This document shows, one piece after another, positions 22,977 through 29,656 of a stretch of DNA of 45,429 nucleotides (position 1 is its first letter; every line of letters starts with the position of its first letter). The stretch spans positions 1-45,429 of the forward strand of contig JADKCY010000014.1 in NCBI GenBank assembly GCA_016718605.1, in the 5' to 3' direction. Made by a program: the position numbers and the translations under genes. The notes beneath the pieces are model-generated. The model did not search any database, was not told the origin of the DNA, and was given only the letters and a program-made list of their open reading frames with translations. Origin of the DNA: Lysobacterales bacterium (lineage in GTDB: Bacteria; Pseudomonadota; Gammaproteobacteria; Xanthomonadales; Xanthomonadaceae).

Positions 22977-23330
22977 ATGACCGCAGTTTCCGATTTTCTC
23001 ACACAAGCCGCTAACTACATTGACGATGGCTCGCGGGCTATTGTCGAGGGCCTGACCGACGATCAATTCGCTATTCTGGTCGCCGCCACTGATGAGTGGA
23101 GTGGCGGCGGAACGGAACCTGGCATCGATAGCACGTTGGTTCGGACGCACGAAACCTTTGCCGATTTCGACGCCTCGCGCGCATCTCACTGGTCACAGCG
23201 CGGATGCCGCGAAGAACTCGTCGTCGGTGCGCCTGCTGTCAAGTTCGAGGACGTGCAGATGTTCAAGGGTCAGTCGCGCCACACGTTCATTGTTGTTGAT
23301 CTTGGCGATTATCGCGTTGTGGTGAAGTGA
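22977..23330 (+). CDS. Hypothetical protein, 117 residues
   Basis: A soluble acidic protein (FLTQAANYIDDGSRAIVEGL, DDQFAILVAATDEW) with a beta-rich C-terminus (SRHTFIVVDLGDYRVVVK). It precedes and overlaps the second XRE gene (GTGA), so it may be its partner, for example as antagonist or target. No family is assigned. Confidence 0.6.
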   Translation: MTAVSDFLTQAANYIDDGSRAIVEGLTDDQFAILVAATDEWSGGGTEPGIDSTLVRTHETFADFDASRASHWSQRGCREELVVGAPAVKFEDVQMFKGQSRHTFIVVDLGDYRVVVK

Positions 23331-23536
23331 CCCCCAGCCGCTTCACCACCGCCCGCGTGGCAATGGGCATGAACCAAGGCCAGCTTGCCAGCGCGCTCGG
23401 CATCACGGTTCGGCAGGTCAACCGCTACGAGAATGGGCAATCAGCTATTCCGTATCCTGTCGTGATCGCGCTGGATCACTTGGCCCATTGTTCGCGCCCA
23501 CCCCCCAAACCGGAGCAAGACCATGCCAACGGATGA
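23327..23536 (+). CDS. Second XRE-family regulator
   Basis: The 69-residue protein (GTG start) has a clear helix-turn-helix: TARVAMGMNQGQLASALGIT followed by VRQVNRYENGQSAIP. It sits deep in the plus-strand block behind its own promoter candidate. It could oppose the 12897-13070 repressor or regulate later stages. The tail EQDHANG comes from the 43-bp repeat. Confidence 0.8.
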   Translation: MTPSRFTTARVAMGMNQGQLASALGITVRQVNRYENGQSAIPYPVVIALDHLAHCSRPPPKPEQDHANG

Positions 23537-23554
23537 AGTGACGGACGCGGACAA
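23512..23554 (+). repeat. 43-bp junction repeat, copy 2
   Basis: Exact copy of 22236-22278 at the junction of the XRE gene and 23523-23792. Confidence 0.85.
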
Positions 23555-23792
23555 GCTGGGCGCGCAAATATGCGGCGGGATCACTATCGACCAATACAAG
23601 GCCAATGTCGCTGCACTCAAGGCGTTCGGCACCGCATCCGAACATCGCGGCTATGACCGGGCTATTGCCGAGGTGGTGGCAAAGGTGAAGGCCGCTCGCA
23701 AGTTCGGGCCGTATGGCGATGAGGGGGCAATTTGGGATACTGCCTTTGATGCGGTATTGTCCGCAATCGAAGCCGGGGAGCATAAGCCATGA
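23523..23792 (+). CDS. Hypothetical protein, paralogue of 22247-22537
   Basis: The 89-residue product shares the MPTDEVTDADK start, a HRGYDRAIAEVVAK segment and the AIEAGEHKP end with its paralogue. Between these the sequence is different (GGITIDQYKANVAALKAF; WDTAFDAVLS). The mosaic pattern suggests recombination between repeated ends. Confidence 0.65.
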   Translation: MPTDEVTDADKLGAQICGGITIDQYKANVAALKAFGTASEHRGYDRAIAEVVAKVKAARKFGPYGDEGAIWDTAFDAVLSAIEAGEHKP

Positions 23793-23793
23793 C
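23763..23793 (+). repeat. 31-bp gene-end repeat, copy 2
   Basis: Exact copy of 22508-22538, again placed over the stop of one gene and the start of the next. Confidence 0.8.
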
Positions 23794-24211
23794 CGACAGA
23801 ACTGAAATCCAAGAGTGCACGGGAACGCTGGAATATCTGCTTTCCGAGGGACTGGTTCCCGGCCTCCTTCCGAAAGGTGTTCGCAAGGCAATCGAACTGC
23901 TCACCAGCATGGATAAAGAGCTTACCAGCTTACGCGCCGCGATGGCAACAAAGCACCATATCGTCACGGCGGAAGCGGAGATTGAAAACGGCTATCAGGT
24001 GAGTGTTCGCGCTGAATTTGTGATCGCTGACCCGCGCCGTTATTTCGGGGAGATTCGCACCGATGTCATGCGGTTCGATGACCCCGGCTTTCTGCCCTAT
24101 GCCGCTAGGTCGCTGACCAAAACTTGCACCGATGCGTGGATGCGCGAACTTGAGGAAATGGCGCACCGGGAACTGGTCAAGGCGCAAAAGGCGTTGAAGG
24201 CCAAGCCATGA
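23789..24211 (+). CDS. Hypothetical protein, 140 residues
   Basis: The protein has a helical N-terminal half (TGTLEYLLSEGLVPGLLPKG, RKAIELLTSMDKELTSL) and a beta-alpha C-terminal half (GYQVSVRAEFVIADPRRYFG). No enzymatic motif is seen. It is coupled at both ends by ATGA. Confidence 0.6.
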   Translation: MTDRTEIQECTGTLEYLLSEGLVPGLLPKGVRKAIELLTSMDKELTSLRAAMATKHHIVTAEAEIENGYQVSVRAEFVIADPRRYFGEIRTDVMRFDDPGFLPYAARSLTKTCTDAWMRELEEMAHRELVKAQKALKAKP

Positions 24212-24435
24212 CCGACGAAGAACTGATCGCGCTGGCTGAGCAAGCCAAATGCCCCGACTGCGACGGCAAAGGCTGGATGCAGGAAACCGATTACGAAGAC
24301 CAGTGTTGCGGCGGCTCAGATTGGGAATGCGGCGCAAGCGGTTGCACAGGGCCGATGCAAATAGCGGTTGCGGTCCAAGTGGGATGCGAGCGATGCTTGG
24401 GCACTGGCGCGCTGATCGCTGAAAGGGGGAAGTGA
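24208..24435 (+). CDS. DnaJ-type zinc-finger small protein
   Basis: The 75-residue product contains CPDCDGKGWM and CERCLGTGAL, two CxxCxGxG repeats like those in the DnaJ cysteine-rich domain, with more cysteines between (QCCGGSDWECGASGC). It probably binds one or two zinc ions. No J domain is present, so it is a stand-alone zinc module. Confidence 0.7.
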   Translation: MTDEELIALAEQAKCPDCDGKGWMQETDYEDQCCGGSDWECGASGCTGPMQIAVAVQVGCERCLGTGALIAERGK

Positions 24436-24677
24436 TGGAAGTTGTAATTGATGGCGTCCGCTATGTTCCGGCGACCGAGGCAGTGGCGGGTCTGAGCGAC
24501 TTGCAGACAGCCTTACAAGATGTTTTCTGGGGTGAAGGGTATTCACCTGCGCGTGGGCGTATCGCCAGCGAACTATTCGTGCGTGTCATGGACGATGGCG
24601 AAGGGGCGCCGCTTGATGAGTTTATGGCCGATTTGGCACAAGCGATTGCAAGCAAGGGTTCACTGCCCCCGGCCTAG
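24435..24677 (+). CDS. Hypothetical protein, 80 residues
   Basis: Begins MEVVIDGVRYVPATEA, a beta-hairpin signature frequent in small phage proteins, then an acidic helical part (ALDVFWGEG-like, RVMDDGEGAPLDEFMADLAQ). The ATG at 24435 overlaps the previous stop. Function unknown. Confidence 0.6.
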   Translation: MEVVIDGVRYVPATEAVAGLSDLQTALQDVFWGEGYSPARGRIASELFVRVMDDGEGAPLDEFMADLAQAIASKGSLPPA

Positions 24678-24718
24678 GCGGATGCCCCGCCATGATGCAA
24701 ACCAGAAAGGCCGAATCG

Positions 24719-24934
24719 ATGACGACTTGGAGACCGATGGATACCGCGCCGAAGGATGGATCTCCGATTCTCGTGAAGCTGGAAGGCGGAGACATTGAGA
24801 TCAGCGACAATGGAGAATTTCCGGTCGCTTGTGTTGTATGGAAACCCGCCACTGCAACTGACCATTACCAAGGCTGGCGCGACGATGACTGGGCCTTTCG
24901 TGATGCCGTTGCATGGCAACCCATCCCGGAGTGA
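24719..24934 (+). CDS. DUF551-like small protein
   Basis: The 71-residue protein reads TTWRPMDTAPKDGSPILVKL and ends WRDDDWAFRDAVAWQPIPE. The W.PMDTAPKDG...W.P pattern is common in phage and prophage accessory proteins (DUF551-type) of unknown function. It is the last gene of the plus-strand block. AAAGG precedes ATG 24719. Confidence 0.7.
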   Translation: MTTWRPMDTAPKDGSPILVKLEGGDIEISDNGEFPVACVVWKPATATDHYQGWRDDDWAFRDAVAWQPIPE

Positions 24935-24936
24935 TG

Positions 24937-24960
24937 GGCGGACCCGGCGGTCAATCCGCC
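24937..24960. terminator. Possible hairpin between convergent operons
   Basis: GGCGGA and TCCGCC form an inverted repeat around a 12-base loop at the point where the plus block ends (24934) and the minus lysis block ends (24951). There is no T run, so termination would be weak or Rho-assisted. Confidence 0.3.
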
Positions 24961-25454
24961 AAGCCAGCCTTGATCTGCGCCTGCCCCCACTCATAAGCCG
25001 ACCAAGCATAAGCATGTAAGTCCCCGCAGGCCTTCACGTCCGGTTCGGACATAGCCACGAGAGGCACGGCGGCGGCGCTTTCAGATGCTCCGGCAGCTTC
25101 ACCTTCGGCGGGGGCGCTGACACAGGCTTGGGTCCGCACCCGGTTACGCTCGATATAACGAATAGTCCCGCTGCGATTGTCTGCAAGGCGCGTTTCATGG
25201 GCATCGTCGGAATCCTTCGCAATGGTTACGGATTGAGCGCGGGCGGCTTTGGCTTTGGCCTGCATGTCGGCAATCAGGGCGGTTTGCTGGGCAATAGTGT
25301 CGTCACGCTGGCTAATAGCCCGATGCTGCCAGAATAAGGCGCATACAGCGAGGATCAGCGCCGCTTGCCACGGATGGGCCAGTGCGAGCTTGAACAGCCC
25401 TAGAAGGCGTTCAAGCGCCTTGTCCATGAGTAGCTTGATTGCGAGCCAGGTCAT
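24951..25454 (-). CDS. Rz: Rz-like inner-membrane spanin
   Basis: The 167-residue protein has an N-terminal transmembrane segment (WQAALILAVCALFW) followed by a long charged helix (QQTALIADMQAKAKAARAQS) that would cross the periplasm. This is the build of an i-spanin. A lipoprotein gene embedded in another frame (25034-25204) supports the call. It is the last gene of the late minus-strand unit, directly after the holin candidate. Confidence 0.8.
   Translation of the reverse strand: MTWLAIKLLMDKALERLLGLFKLALAHPWQAALILAVCALFWQHRAISQRDDTIAQQTALIADMQAKAKAARAQSVTIAKDSDDAHETRLADNRSGTIRYIERNRVRTQACVSAPAEGEAAGASESAAAVPLVAMSEPDVKACGDLHAYAWSAYEWGQAQIKAGLAD
25034..25204 (-). CDS. Rz1: Rz1-like outer-membrane lipoprotein spanin, embedded
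   Basis: Entirely inside the Rz gene in another frame. The product from ATG 25204 has a basic start (MPMKRALQT), a hydrophobic signal and the lipobox SSVTGC. The mature part is short and proline-rich (PKPVSAPPPKVKLPEHLKAP), as in Rz1 proteins. The nested layout equals that of lambda Rz/Rz1. Alternative starts at 25198 and 25222 are possible. Confidence 0.8.
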   Translation of the reverse strand: MPMKRALQTIAAGLFVISSVTGCGPKPVSAPPPKVKLPEHLKAPPPCLSWLCPNRT

Positions 25455-25819
25455 GCGCCCGGTTTCTTTGTGGCCGTCACGCTGTCGCCATCGCGGATGG
25501 GTTCTGCGTCGTCATGGTCATCCCGACTTTCAGCGCTGAACCCGTCCTTGCCGATCTTGATCGCGCGGATCGAAACGAAACAGGCATAGGCGATCAGGAT
25601 AATCAGCAGGCCCCAGCTAATCCGGTCTGCGAGATCCGCGAACCGGGCAAGGCGTTCGGATGCCGCCGCACCGGGGAACGTCTCGATCCGGCTCATGGCC
25701 CATAGCAGCATCGCGCAGATGACCGGGGCGGCCCATGACAGTGCCACGTAAACGAGCGTCTGCCTGCCTTCGTGCGTGAAGGGAAATAGCGAGCGGATGA
25801 AGGCGATGGCTTTGGTCAT
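25451..25819 (-). CDS. Two-span membrane protein, holin candidate
   Basis: The 122-residue protein from ATG 25819 has two hydrophobic segments (TLVYVALSWAAPVICAMLLW and ISWGLLIILIAYACFV) and a charged C-terminal tail (ESRDDHDDAEPIRDGD). Lying between the endolysin and Rz genes, it is the best holin candidate. The region between the two spans is long for a classical class II holin, so the assignment rests mainly on position. Confidence 0.6.
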   Translation of the reverse strand: MTKAIAFIRSLFPFTHEGRQTLVYVALSWAAPVICAMLLWAMSRIETFPGAAASERLARFADLADRISWGLLIILIAYACFVSIRAIKIGKDGFSAESRDDHDDAEPIRDGDSVTATKKPGA

Positions 25820-26214
25820 GGGTATTGCGCCCACGGAAGCTGCCAGTGCGGGCCATCCTTGAATGATCGCCAATCGCCGCCCCATTCAATAGGAACGCCA
25901 ACCTCTTTCGCTGCCTGCTTAATCACGACGGCCAGCTTGTGATAAAGCGGCCACGCCCATGAAACCTGCCCGCCGTCGAGTGGCGCAATATCCACAGCGC
26001 GCGACTTGCCATCAACGCCGGGAAGGTGCCGCGACTTCATGGTTTTCGATGCGCCCTTGGCGACAAGCTCTTTCTGGCGCGCCAACGTCCGCGTGACTTC
26101 CAGCACGGTGAAATCGATCGATGACAAAGCCGCCGCCCGTTCGATCACCTTGGCGAGGTCGGGATGCGCGCCGGTCAGTTTGATGCGGCTCTTTTCGCTC
26201 AGGATAATAGTCAT
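25816..26214 (-). CDS. M15-family peptidase endolysin
   Basis: The 132-residue enzyme has the zinc-peptidase motif of the VanY/L-Ala-D-Glu peptidase group: SRHLPGVDGKSRAVDIAPL with the first histidine and aspartate, and near the end GGDWRSFKDGPHWQLPW with the glutamate-like and histidine positions. It cleaves peptide stems of peptidoglycan. No signal peptide or wall-binding domain is seen. ATG 26214 is preferred over an upstream start that would overlap the next gene. Confidence 0.85.
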   Translation of the reverse strand: MTIILSEKSRIKLTGAHPDLAKVIERAAALSSIDFTVLEVTRTLARQKELVAKGASKTMKSRHLPGVDGKSRAVDIAPLDGGQVSWAWPLYHKLAVVIKQAAKEVGVPIEWGGDWRSFKDGPHWQLPWAQYP

Positions 26215-26224
26215 GACCGTCCTC

Positions 26225-26629
26225 CTAAAACGCAAAACGCAGATTAGCAGCGGCAACACCGCCGAAAACGCCCACCGACAACATACCGAAGATGCGCGCC
26301 GCTTTGGGGTCGCGCTTGGCCATTTCAGTGATCAGCGCATAGTTGAGCGCAGCCGTGGCGAGCTTGAAGCCTGCGAGCTTCACCGTTGACGGATTGCGCC
26401 CGATCAGCGGGTTTGCCTCGACGCATGTTCCTCGACGCAGGCATATCTCGGTGCTTGCGAAGTCCGCAGCATGGGCCACCAGAACCGCCTTGCGCCAGCC
26501 CTTCCACCGTTCGTCCTTGGCGGGTCTTGGTACAGGGTTAGCCTCAACCACAGCGGGGACAGGGCCAATCTCTTGGGCACAAGCGGGGACACCCCACAGA
26601 AGCAGGGCGAAGGCAGCGATCAATCGCAT
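26225..26629 (-). CDS. Exported membrane protein
   Basis: The 134-residue product begins with a signal peptide (MRLIAAFALLLWGVPACAQE). Further hydrophobic stretches are FKLATAALNYALI and IFGMLSVGVFGGVAAANL. The segment AHAADFASTEICLRRG...EANPLIGRNPS resembles small multi-span proteins of the DUF5658 kind. It lies in the lysis region; it may help disrupt the envelope or be a morphogenetic accessory. Confidence 0.6.
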   Translation of the reverse strand: MRLIAAFALLLWGVPACAQEIGPVPAVVEANPVPRPAKDERWKGWRKAVLVAHAADFASTEICLRRGTCVEANPLIGRNPSTVKLAGFKLATAALNYALITEMAKRDPKAARIFGMLSVGVFGGVAAANLRFAF

Positions 26630-26655
26630 GATGTTTCCTTAGATCAGCGCAGGGT

Positions 26656-26958
26656 TTACTTGGGCGTCACGCCAATGAATGAGGCAGCGGTCACCTTGAC
26701 GGCAACAATCACGACGCTGATTGCCGCGATAATTGCGCTCAACCACTTGATGAATTTACCAACACTTTTGACCGTCGATATCACTTCCACCGCATCTTTT
26801 GTCGCGGCTATGTCTGCCTGCATGGATGGGATGGGTTTGACTGCCAATGCGATTTCATCGAGGACAGATTCGATCTTTGAAAACCGATGCTCTCCATATT
26901 TCAGCCGGTCATTATGCGCGGCGATCATGTCCCTTATATCCTCATGCGTCACCGGCAT
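26656..26958 (-). CDS. XhlA-like tail-anchored membrane protein
   Basis: The 100-residue protein starts with a helical soluble part (VTHEDIRDMIAAHNDRLKYG, FSKIESVLDEIALAVKPIP) and ends with one hydrophobic span (WLSAIIAAISVVIVAVKV). This resembles XhlA-type hemolysin/holin-associated proteins. It lies before the endolysin gene and could act as a second holin-like factor. Confidence 0.6.
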   Translation of the reverse strand: MPVTHEDIRDMIAAHNDRLKYGEHRFSKIESVLDEIALAVKPIPSMQADIAATKDAVEVISTVKSVGKFIKWLSAIIAAISVVIVAVKVTAASFIGVTPK

Positions 26959-27179
26959 ACGCCGCCCCCATCTGGCATAACCGTAATCACCGCCATCCCC
27001 GGCACAAATTCAGACCGAGCAGATGTGACAACGCAATAAGGCTTGCCATCAATCTCGCCGGTCGCCCCAACACGCGGCGGCTTGCCCATGAAGGCAACCT
27101 CGATCTTGTCGGCAATCACCACGACACCGGCCATGCCGTTGAACGCGCCAAACGTGACTTTATATCGACCGTTCAGCAT
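26949..27179 (-). CDS. Small beta-barrel-like protein, 76 residues
   Basis: From ATG 27179 the product reads YKVTFGAFNGMAGVVVIADK and later ARSEFVPGMAVITVMPDGG. The alternating pattern suggests a small beta-sandwich. It overlaps the next gene by 10 bases. No family assigned; its place between tail and lysis genes hints at a minor structural or accessory role. Confidence 0.55.
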   Translation of the reverse strand: MLNGRYKVTFGAFNGMAGVVVIADKIEVAFMGKPPRVGATGEIDGKPYCVVTSARSEFVPGMAVITVMPDGGGVCR

Positions 27180-27181
27180 GA

Positions 27182-27556
27182 TCACTTCTCCACCACGGTG
27201 ACGTAGAAAGTCGCCTGGTCCTTGCGGGGCGGCGTCGATGTTGTCTGGAACGTCAGCACCAGCGGGAGTGGTGTGCCAGCGCCGGTGAATGCCGCGTTGC
27301 CTGCAAATGCCTGATCGATGCGAAGCCAGAAATCCACCGCGTATCCCTCGGTGTTGAGCGTCGGGTCGGGATAGGTGGCATCGGCATCGTGGATCAACCC
27401 AAGCGCCAACGCTTCGGCGGTCGGGGTCAAGTCCCAATGCGCCGGGTCTATCTCCTCGCCCGGCTCAAGTGCCGTCGCACAAGAAATGCGGTAATCTTTG
27501 ATTGCCTGCGTTTCGAGACTTTCGCCAAGGCTCGTGGCAGTCGTTGGAGTGGCCAT
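27182..27556 (-). CDS. Hypothetical protein near tail genes
   Basis: The 124-residue acidic protein includes IDPAHWDLTPTAEALALGLIHDAD and a beta-rich end (LPLVLTFQTTSTPPRKDQATFYVTVVEK). It has no recognised domain. Gene order suggests a minor tail or baseplate-related component. Confidence 0.6.
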   Translation of the reverse strand: MATPTTATSLGESLETQAIKDYRISCATALEPGEEIDPAHWDLTPTAEALALGLIHDADATYPDPTLNTEGYAVDFWLRIDQAFAGNAAFTGAGTPLPLVLTFQTTSTPPRKDQATFYVTVVEK

Positions 27557-27564
27557 GTCAGCTC

Positions 27565-27777
27565 CTAAAATTCAGCAACGCGGTTTGCCGATGATGACGC
27601 CGGGAAGTTCGACCATCGAGAAACAGGGGTGAAGACGACAGTCTCAAGAGCGAATGCCGTGTCCGTTTCAATGGCCATTCCCGGCGCGACATAGACGCAA
27701 CCCGGAACCATGCGGCGGACAGTCGATCGCGTTGCCAACCACGAAGGCAGGTCTTGCTGAAATACGATGTCCGCCAT
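27565..27777 (-). CDS. Hypothetical protein, 70 residues
   Basis: The product reads MADIVFQQDLPSWLATRSTV and RRMVPGCVYVAPGMAIETDT. It is mostly beta and compact. It lies three bases from the next structural gene, in the same unit; function unknown. Confidence 0.6.
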   Translation of the reverse strand: MADIVFQQDLPSWLATRSTVRRMVPGCVYVAPGMAIETDTAFALETVVFTPVSRWSNFPASSSANRVAEF

Positions 27778-27780
27778 GGC

Positions 27781-28248
27781 TCAGAACAGCTCTTCGACGA
27801 CTGCGAAGCCGCTGACGGTCATAGATGCCGACGGTGCGGTGACCAGCTTGATATTGCAGCCGGTCGAAGGCCCAAACACCGGACGCTCGTCGGGCATCGG
27901 AACCCAAATGAACCCGTTGAGAAATTCCCAATCGCGGCCAAGCAACGTCACGGCGGTGCCGCTGGTCGTCATGCTGGTGGTGTCATTGATGCGGGCGGTG
28001 ATCGTTGCCGCTGCATCGCCCGCATTCATCGGACGCGGGGTAGCAGCCGAGCCGCCCGAACCCGCCGTGACGGTCGCCGGGAAGCGATTGATGGTGATGC
28101 CCTTCGCCTCCCAAGTCGTCAGGGTCTTCTGCCCCAACTCCACGCGCCACAGCTTGAAGGCCATGCCGCTGGTCGCGGTGATGTTGATCAAGTCCTGTGC
28201 GGCAGTAACGGCCACATCAGTAATCGAAATCGTGTAAAGTCGTCCCAT
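27781..28248 (-). CDS. Putative minor structural protein
   Basis: The 155-residue protein (MGRLYTISITDVAVTAAQDL, MAFKLWRVELGQKTLTTWE, GCNIKLVTAPSASMTVSGFA) has the beta-sandwich look of virion surface proteins that recur in alphaproteobacterial phages. No catalytic residues are seen. Located among tail-end genes, it may be part of the fibre or tip. Confidence 0.6.
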   Translation of the reverse strand: MGRLYTISITDVAVTAAQDLINITATSGMAFKLWRVELGQKTLTTWEAKGITINRFPATVTAGSGGSAATPRPMNAGDAAATITARINDTTSMTTSGTAVTLLGRDWEFLNGFIWVPMPDERPVFGPSTGCNIKLVTAPSASMTVSGFAVVEELF

Positions 28249-28251
28249 TGT

Positions 28252-28848
28252 CTAGATCCTCATGTAAGACAGGTATTCATCGCGCTGGAAATAATAAACA
28301 GGCCATGTGACATCTATTGTCAGATACGGGTCGGTTGCTGTCCCAGCCCAATCTGCTGACCGAAATAGAATATATTCGATACCAGTTGGCGCAGAATTTG
28401 TTTCTTGCCTGTGGCCATAGATCATCAACTTGTAAGTTGATGACCGCGCGGGGTTGGTTGTTGACGAAAACACTTTGTCGCCAGTGCCCGTCAGTGTGGC
28501 CGTACCAAACTCGCTCTGCGCTGACAGGCTGGTGCCTGCGACAAACGACCCGGTGCCCGCCGTCCAATTAACGATGTCGACATCATACGTCGCCGGGTTG
28601 GTGTTGGACTGAACGTAAATCGTCAACGACAGGCTCGCGGGCTGGCCTGAAATTACTGCGCTTGTGTCGAATGACAGAAACGCTTGTTTCACATAATATG
28701 TCGGCGCACCGTAATCTTGGCCCGCATACATATAAGCGCCTGACGTATCATCCACCAGACCTGATCCAGCGCGCGCCGTCGAATACGTGTTGTTGGATGA
28801 GTCGACATAGTGGTCGTTTGTGTTTGCATAAATCGTGTAAATGGTCAT
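28252..28848 (-). CDS. Putative tail fibre or receptor-binding protein
   Basis: The 198-residue protein is rich in Ser, Thr, Asn and Tyr and nearly all beta (AGQDYGAPTYYVKQAFLSFD, PASLSLTIYVQSNTNPATYD). QAFLSFDTSAVISG resembles DNRLRE-type beta domains that carry carbohydrate-binding surfaces. Lower GC than its neighbours fits a recently exchanged host-range gene. Receptor binding is an inference from position and composition. Confidence 0.55.
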   Translation of the reverse strand: MTIYTIYANTNDHYVDSSNNTYSTARAGSGLVDDTSGAYMYAGQDYGAPTYYVKQAFLSFDTSAVISGQPASLSLTIYVQSNTNPATYDVDIVNWTAGTGSFVAGTSLSAQSEFGTATLTGTGDKVFSSTTNPARSSTYKLMIYGHRQETNSAPTGIEYILFRSADWAGTATDPYLTIDVTWPVYYFQRDEYLSYMRI

Positions 28849-29177
28849 CGCAGGTTCCTCACTACGATGTCGCGCAAAACGGCGCGGATGTTCTTGACAT
28901 AGATCGGGTTTCCGTCTGCATCGGTGCCGTCCTGAACATAGATCGGCGGGTTAACGATAACGTGGTCATCATCGAAGACCACCCGCCCGCTCGGACGAAC
29001 TACCTTGGCGTGGAACGTCAGAACATTGCCATCCACTGACACCTCGGAAAGTGTGATCGCAGTGCCATTTGGCATCGTCCATGTCCGCTCTGCACCCTTG
29101 GTCATGTGGGCCAGCCAGTCGTCAGCCCGCCCTTTGCCATCGCGGCGCGGCAGGTCTTTTGCAGCGAGTCCCGCCAT
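28845..29177 (-). CDS. Tail-associated hypothetical protein
   Basis: From ATG 29177 the 110-residue product reads MAGLAAKDLPRRDGKGRADD and WTMPNGTAITLSEVSVDGNV, then beta-rich VVRPSGRVVFDDDHVIVNPP and VYVQDG-like sequence. An upstream extension to 29303 overlaps the next gene and looks non-coding. It may be a small fibre-chaperone or adaptor; not recognised. Confidence 0.6.
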   Translation of the reverse strand: MAGLAAKDLPRRDGKGRADDWLAHMTKGAERTWTMPNGTAITLSEVSVDGNVLTFHAKVVRPSGRVVFDDDHVIVNPPIYVQDGTDADGNPIYVKNIRAVLRDIVVRNLR

Positions 29178-29178
29178 A

Positions 29179-29640
29179 TCAAGCCGCCCTGAAAACCACG
29201 CCGCCAGACATCGCAAGGTCTGTGCCGGATGGGGTTGCCACGAAATCGATCTGTGCAAGCGGGAGGATATCGGCATCTGTGCCAGCGGTGGTGTCGCTGT
29301 CATAGCAAACCAATATCTTGCTGACCGGGTTGCCGGTTGCGCCTGCCCAAGTCACCGCAGGCAGGCTGATGTCATAACGGTCATTGGTATTGTCTGGCGA
29401 AGGCAGTGCCGCAAGCTCCGCATCAGTCAGCGTCTTGCGGCCCATCGTCGCCTGCTCATTGGTGGTGCCGGATAGCCAATCCGACAGGGTCGCCTTATCG
29501 ATCAGCACGGCATCGGATTCGAGACCTGCCGTCTCGATGGGAACAAGGATCAGTGCGCTATTGGCAGGGTCATTGCTTTTGACGCGTGAATAGATCTCGA
29601 CAACGCGACCTTTCGCGATGTTGGCGACAATGTTGGCCAT
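29179..29640 (-). CDS. Tail-associated hypothetical protein, 153 residues
   Basis: The protein contains VLIDKATLSDWLSGTTNEQA, RKTLTDAELAALPSPDNTND and a beta-rich C-terminal part ending SGGVVFRAA. It lies directly after the tail hub gene with a short gap. A role as a minor tail protein is likely from context only. Confidence 0.6.
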   Translation of the reverse strand: MANIVANIAKGRVVEIYSRVKSNDPANSALILVPIETAGLESDAVLIDKATLSDWLSGTTNEQATMGRKTLTDAELAALPSPDNTNDRYDISLPAVTWAGATGNPVSKILVCYDSDTTAGTDADILPLAQIDFVATPSGTDLAMSGGVVFRAA

Positions 29641-29656
29641 TTGAATTCCCTTGGTT

